Assembly (NCBI RefSeq): GCF_008831285.2
Contig: NC_045138.2
Span: forward strand, 18,697,934-18,757,933
Source of the DNA: Nymphaea colorata
Taxonomy: Eukaryota; Streptophyta; Magnoliopsida; Nymphaeales; Nymphaeaceae
Direction: 5' to 3'
Length of the DNA stretch: 60,000 nucleotides
Each line of letters begins with the position of its first letter. Positions within the stretch are counted from its first letter, which is position 1. Position numbers and translations under genes: made by a program. The notes below the pieces were generated by a model, which saw only the letters and a program-made list of their open reading frames with translations, had not been told where the DNA came from and did no database searches. Shown here one piece after another: positions 57,340-60,000 of the stretch.

Positions 57340-60000
57340 GTATTATACTCGAGAAATATCTTATGATTTAAAACTCCGAGATGTTATTTGTGACTACGGA
57401 CTACAAAATAATACAGTGATTATTTGGACAAATTATAAAAGAAGATAAGCAAAACACATAATACACACATATTTTAGTGGAACAAATGCTTAGCCGAACA
57501 TTCAGGATAGCATAGGAGTGATTCTTGTCTTGGGCAGCCAAGGGAAAAAATCCTAGATAAGGAGGACTACCTTATAAAATTTTAAATTTTTTAAAAACAC
57601 CAGTATATAAATGATAAAAATTACCTTGAAGTATCAGCATGAAAATAAACATGTTTTACGACTCAAGATAAGCAATTGCCCACACAGTGCCCACACTGAG
57701 AAGCTGCTTTCCTTTGCTGGTTGTATCTCACTTCTTATGCACACAACCATGCCTTAATCTCACTGTGTGCCCCGCCTCTCCGCCGGCTGACCTCCGCCAT
57801 TATGAGCTTTAATCCCATCCTTAATGGTTTACTTTGGGTTTCTTGTTTCTCTTCCCACAGTATTATACTCGAGAAATATCTTATGATTTAAAACTCCGAG
57901 ATGTTATTTGTGACTACGGACTACAAAATAATACAGTGATTATTTGGACAAATTATAAAAGAAGATAAGCAAAACACATAATACACACATATTTTAGTGG
58001 AACAAATGCTTAGCCGAACATTCAGGATAGCATAGGAGTGATTCTTGTCTTGGGCAGCCAAGGGAAAAAATCCTAGATAAGGAGGACTACCTTATAAAAT
58101 TTTAAATTTTTTAAAAAACACCAGTATATAAATGATAAAAATTACCTTGAAGTATCAGCATGAAAATAAACATGTTTTACGACTCAAGATAAGCAATTGC
58201 CCACACAGTGCCCACACTGAGAAGCTGCTTTCCTTTGCTGGTTGTATCTCACTTCTTATGCACACAACCATGCCTTAATCTCACTGTGTGCCCCGCCTCT
58301 CCGCCGGCTGACCTCCGCCATTATGAGCTTTAATCCCATCCTTAATGGTTTACTTTGGGTTTCTTGTTTCTCTTCCCACAGTATTATACTCGAGAAATAT
58401 CTTATGATTTAAAACTCCGAGATGTTATTTGTGACTACGGACTACAAAATAATACAGTGATTATTTGGACAAATTATAAAAGAAGATAAGCAAAACACAT
58501 AATACACACATATTTTAGTGGAACAAATGCTTAGCCGAACATTCAGGATAGCATAGGAGTGATTCTTGTCTTGGGCAGCCAAGGGAAAAAATCCTAGATA
58601 AGGAGGACTACCTTATAAAATTTTAAATTTTTTAAAAAACACCAGTATATAAATGATAAAAATTACCTTGAAGTATCAGCATGAAAATAAACATGTTTTA
58701 CGACTCAAGATAAGCAATTGCCCACACAGTGCCCACACTGAGAAGCTGCTTTCCTTTGCTGGTTGTATCTCACTTCTTATGCACACAACCATGCCTTAAT
58801 CTCACTGTGTGCCCCGCCTCTCCGCCGGCTGACCTCCGCCATTATGAGCTTTAATCCCATCCTTAATGGTTTACTTTGGGTTTCTTGTTTCTCTTCCCAC
58901 AGTATTATACTCGAGAAATATCTTATGATTTAAAACTCCGAGATGTTATTTGTGACTACGGACTACAAAATAATACAGTGATTATTTGGACAAATTATAA
59001 AAGAAGATAAGCAAAACACATAATACACACATATTTTAGTGGAACAAATGCTTAGCCGAACATTCAGGATAGCATAGGAGTGATTCTTGTCTTGGGCAGC
59101 CAAGGGAAAAAATCCTAGATAAGGAGGACTACCTTATAAAATTTTAAATTTTTTAAAAAACACCAGTATATAAATGATAAAAATTACCTTGAAGTATCAG
59201 CATGAAAATAAACATGTTTTACGACTCAAGATAAGCAATTGCCCACACAGTGCCCACACTGAGAAGCTGCTTTCCTTTGCTGGTTGTATCTCACTTCTTA
59301 TGCACACAACCATGCCTTAATCTCACTGTGTGCCCCGCCTCTCCGCCGGCTGACCTCCGCCATTATGAGCTTTAATCCCATCCTTAATGGTTTACTTTGG
59401 GTTTCTTGTTTCTCTTCCCACAGTATTATACTCGAGAAATATCTTATGATTTAAAACTCCGAGATGTTATTTGTGACTACGGACTACAAAATAATACAGT
59501 GATTATTTGGACAAATTATAAAAGAAGATAAGCAAAACACATAATACACACATATTTTAGTGGAACAAATGCTTAGCCGAACATTCAGGATAGCATAGGA
59601 GTGATTCTTGTCTTGGGCAGCCAAGGGAAAAAATCCTAGATAAGGAGGACTACCTTATAAAATTTTAAATTTTTTAAAAAACACCAGTATATAAATGATA
59701 AAAATTACCTTGAAGTATCAGCATGAAAATAAACATGTTTTACGACTCAAGATAAGCAATTGCCCACACAGTGCCCACACTGAGAAGCTGCTTTCCTTTG
59801 CTGGTTGTATCTCACTTCTTATGCACACAACCATGCCTTAATCTCACTGTGTGCCCCGCCTCTCCGCCGGCTGACCTCCGCCATTATGAGCTTTAATCCC
59901 ATCCTTAATGGTTTACTTTGGGTTTCTTGTTTCTCTTCCCACAGTATTATACTCGAGAAATATCTTATGATTTAAAACTCCGAGATGTTATTTGTGACTA
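57340..60000. repeat. 520/521-bp tandem repeat array (continues off the window)
   Basis: TATTATACTCGAGAAATATC starts units at 57341, 57861, 58382, 58903, 59424 and 59945. That gives five full units and 56 bp of a sixth. I found only one difference, a missing A in the first unit (after TTTTTTAAAA near 57592), which gives 520 rather than 521 bp. The left border is sharp: bases before 57340 do not match the unit end. Each unit ends CTTCTCTTCCCACA and the next begins with G, which recreates a 3' splice-like signal. Each also holds the dyad CACACAGTG (57681 in unit 1) / CACTGTGTG (57761). No open frame of useful length spans a unit. Such homogeneity suggests a satellite or recent local expansion. 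Confidence 0.97.

Noticed and set aside
57340-60000. Idea that the 521-bp units are repeated exons because each ends in a CTTCCCACAG acceptor-like signal
   Set aside because: All frames are interrupted within the unit and no donor gives a conserved open exon, so a satellite-like repeat is the simpler reading.

Overview
The window is nuclear DNA of a flowering plant. All four recognisable genes are plant-type: small exons, long AT-rich introns, and several families (NPSN SNAREs, FLZ zinc fingers, type I inositol polyphosphate 5-phosphatases) known from plants. The non-coding DNA is full of CT/GA and AT microsatellites, hAT-like non-autonomous transposons and foldback elements. The species cannot be read from the sequence. 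The NPSN protein mixes features I associate with both NPSN11 and NPSN13, which would fit an early-diverging angiosperm, but that is weak evidence.

Layout. (1) 1-4135, minus strand: the 5' half of a mitochondrial SUV3-type RNA helicase gene; its remaining exons lie left of the window. (2) 4136-6230: shared intergenic space with the divergent NPSN gene. (3) 6561-17847, plus strand: a complete ten-exon NPSN gene. Its introns hold a 1-kb hAT-like element, a 42-bp perfect palindrome and an eight-unit ~230-bp tandem array. (4) 17848-29690: about 12 kb with no recognised gene, microsatellites, and two or three possible extra exons just after the NPSN stop. (5) 30086-33717, plus strand: a complete ten-exon inositol polyphosphate 5-phosphatase gene with a GA-rich leader and a three-codon upstream ORF. 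(6) 33718-53166: about 19 kb with no recognised gene, containing a 230-bp tandem duplication, two hAT-like MITEs with 8-bp target-site duplications, and two ~160-bp foldback elements. (7) 53167-55678, minus strand: a two-exon FCS-like zinc finger (FLZ) gene. (8) 57340-60000: a 520/521-bp tandem repeat, five nearly identical full units plus the start of a sixth, running off the right edge.

The four genes do not form a pathway. They serve mitochondrial RNA turnover, membrane fusion, phosphoinositide signalling and probably SnRK1-linked signalling. Exon boundaries were set by hand from splice signals, reading-frame phase and remembered family conservation; every junction keeps frame. Two of the 22 coding introns use a GC donor. 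I saw no intact transposase, retrotransposon polyprotein, tRNA, rRNA or organelle gene. No previously undescribed protein system is evident. The most unusual features are the homogeneous 521-bp array, the hAT-like elements (one with interleaved inverted repeats), and the possible alternative 3' exons after NPSN.
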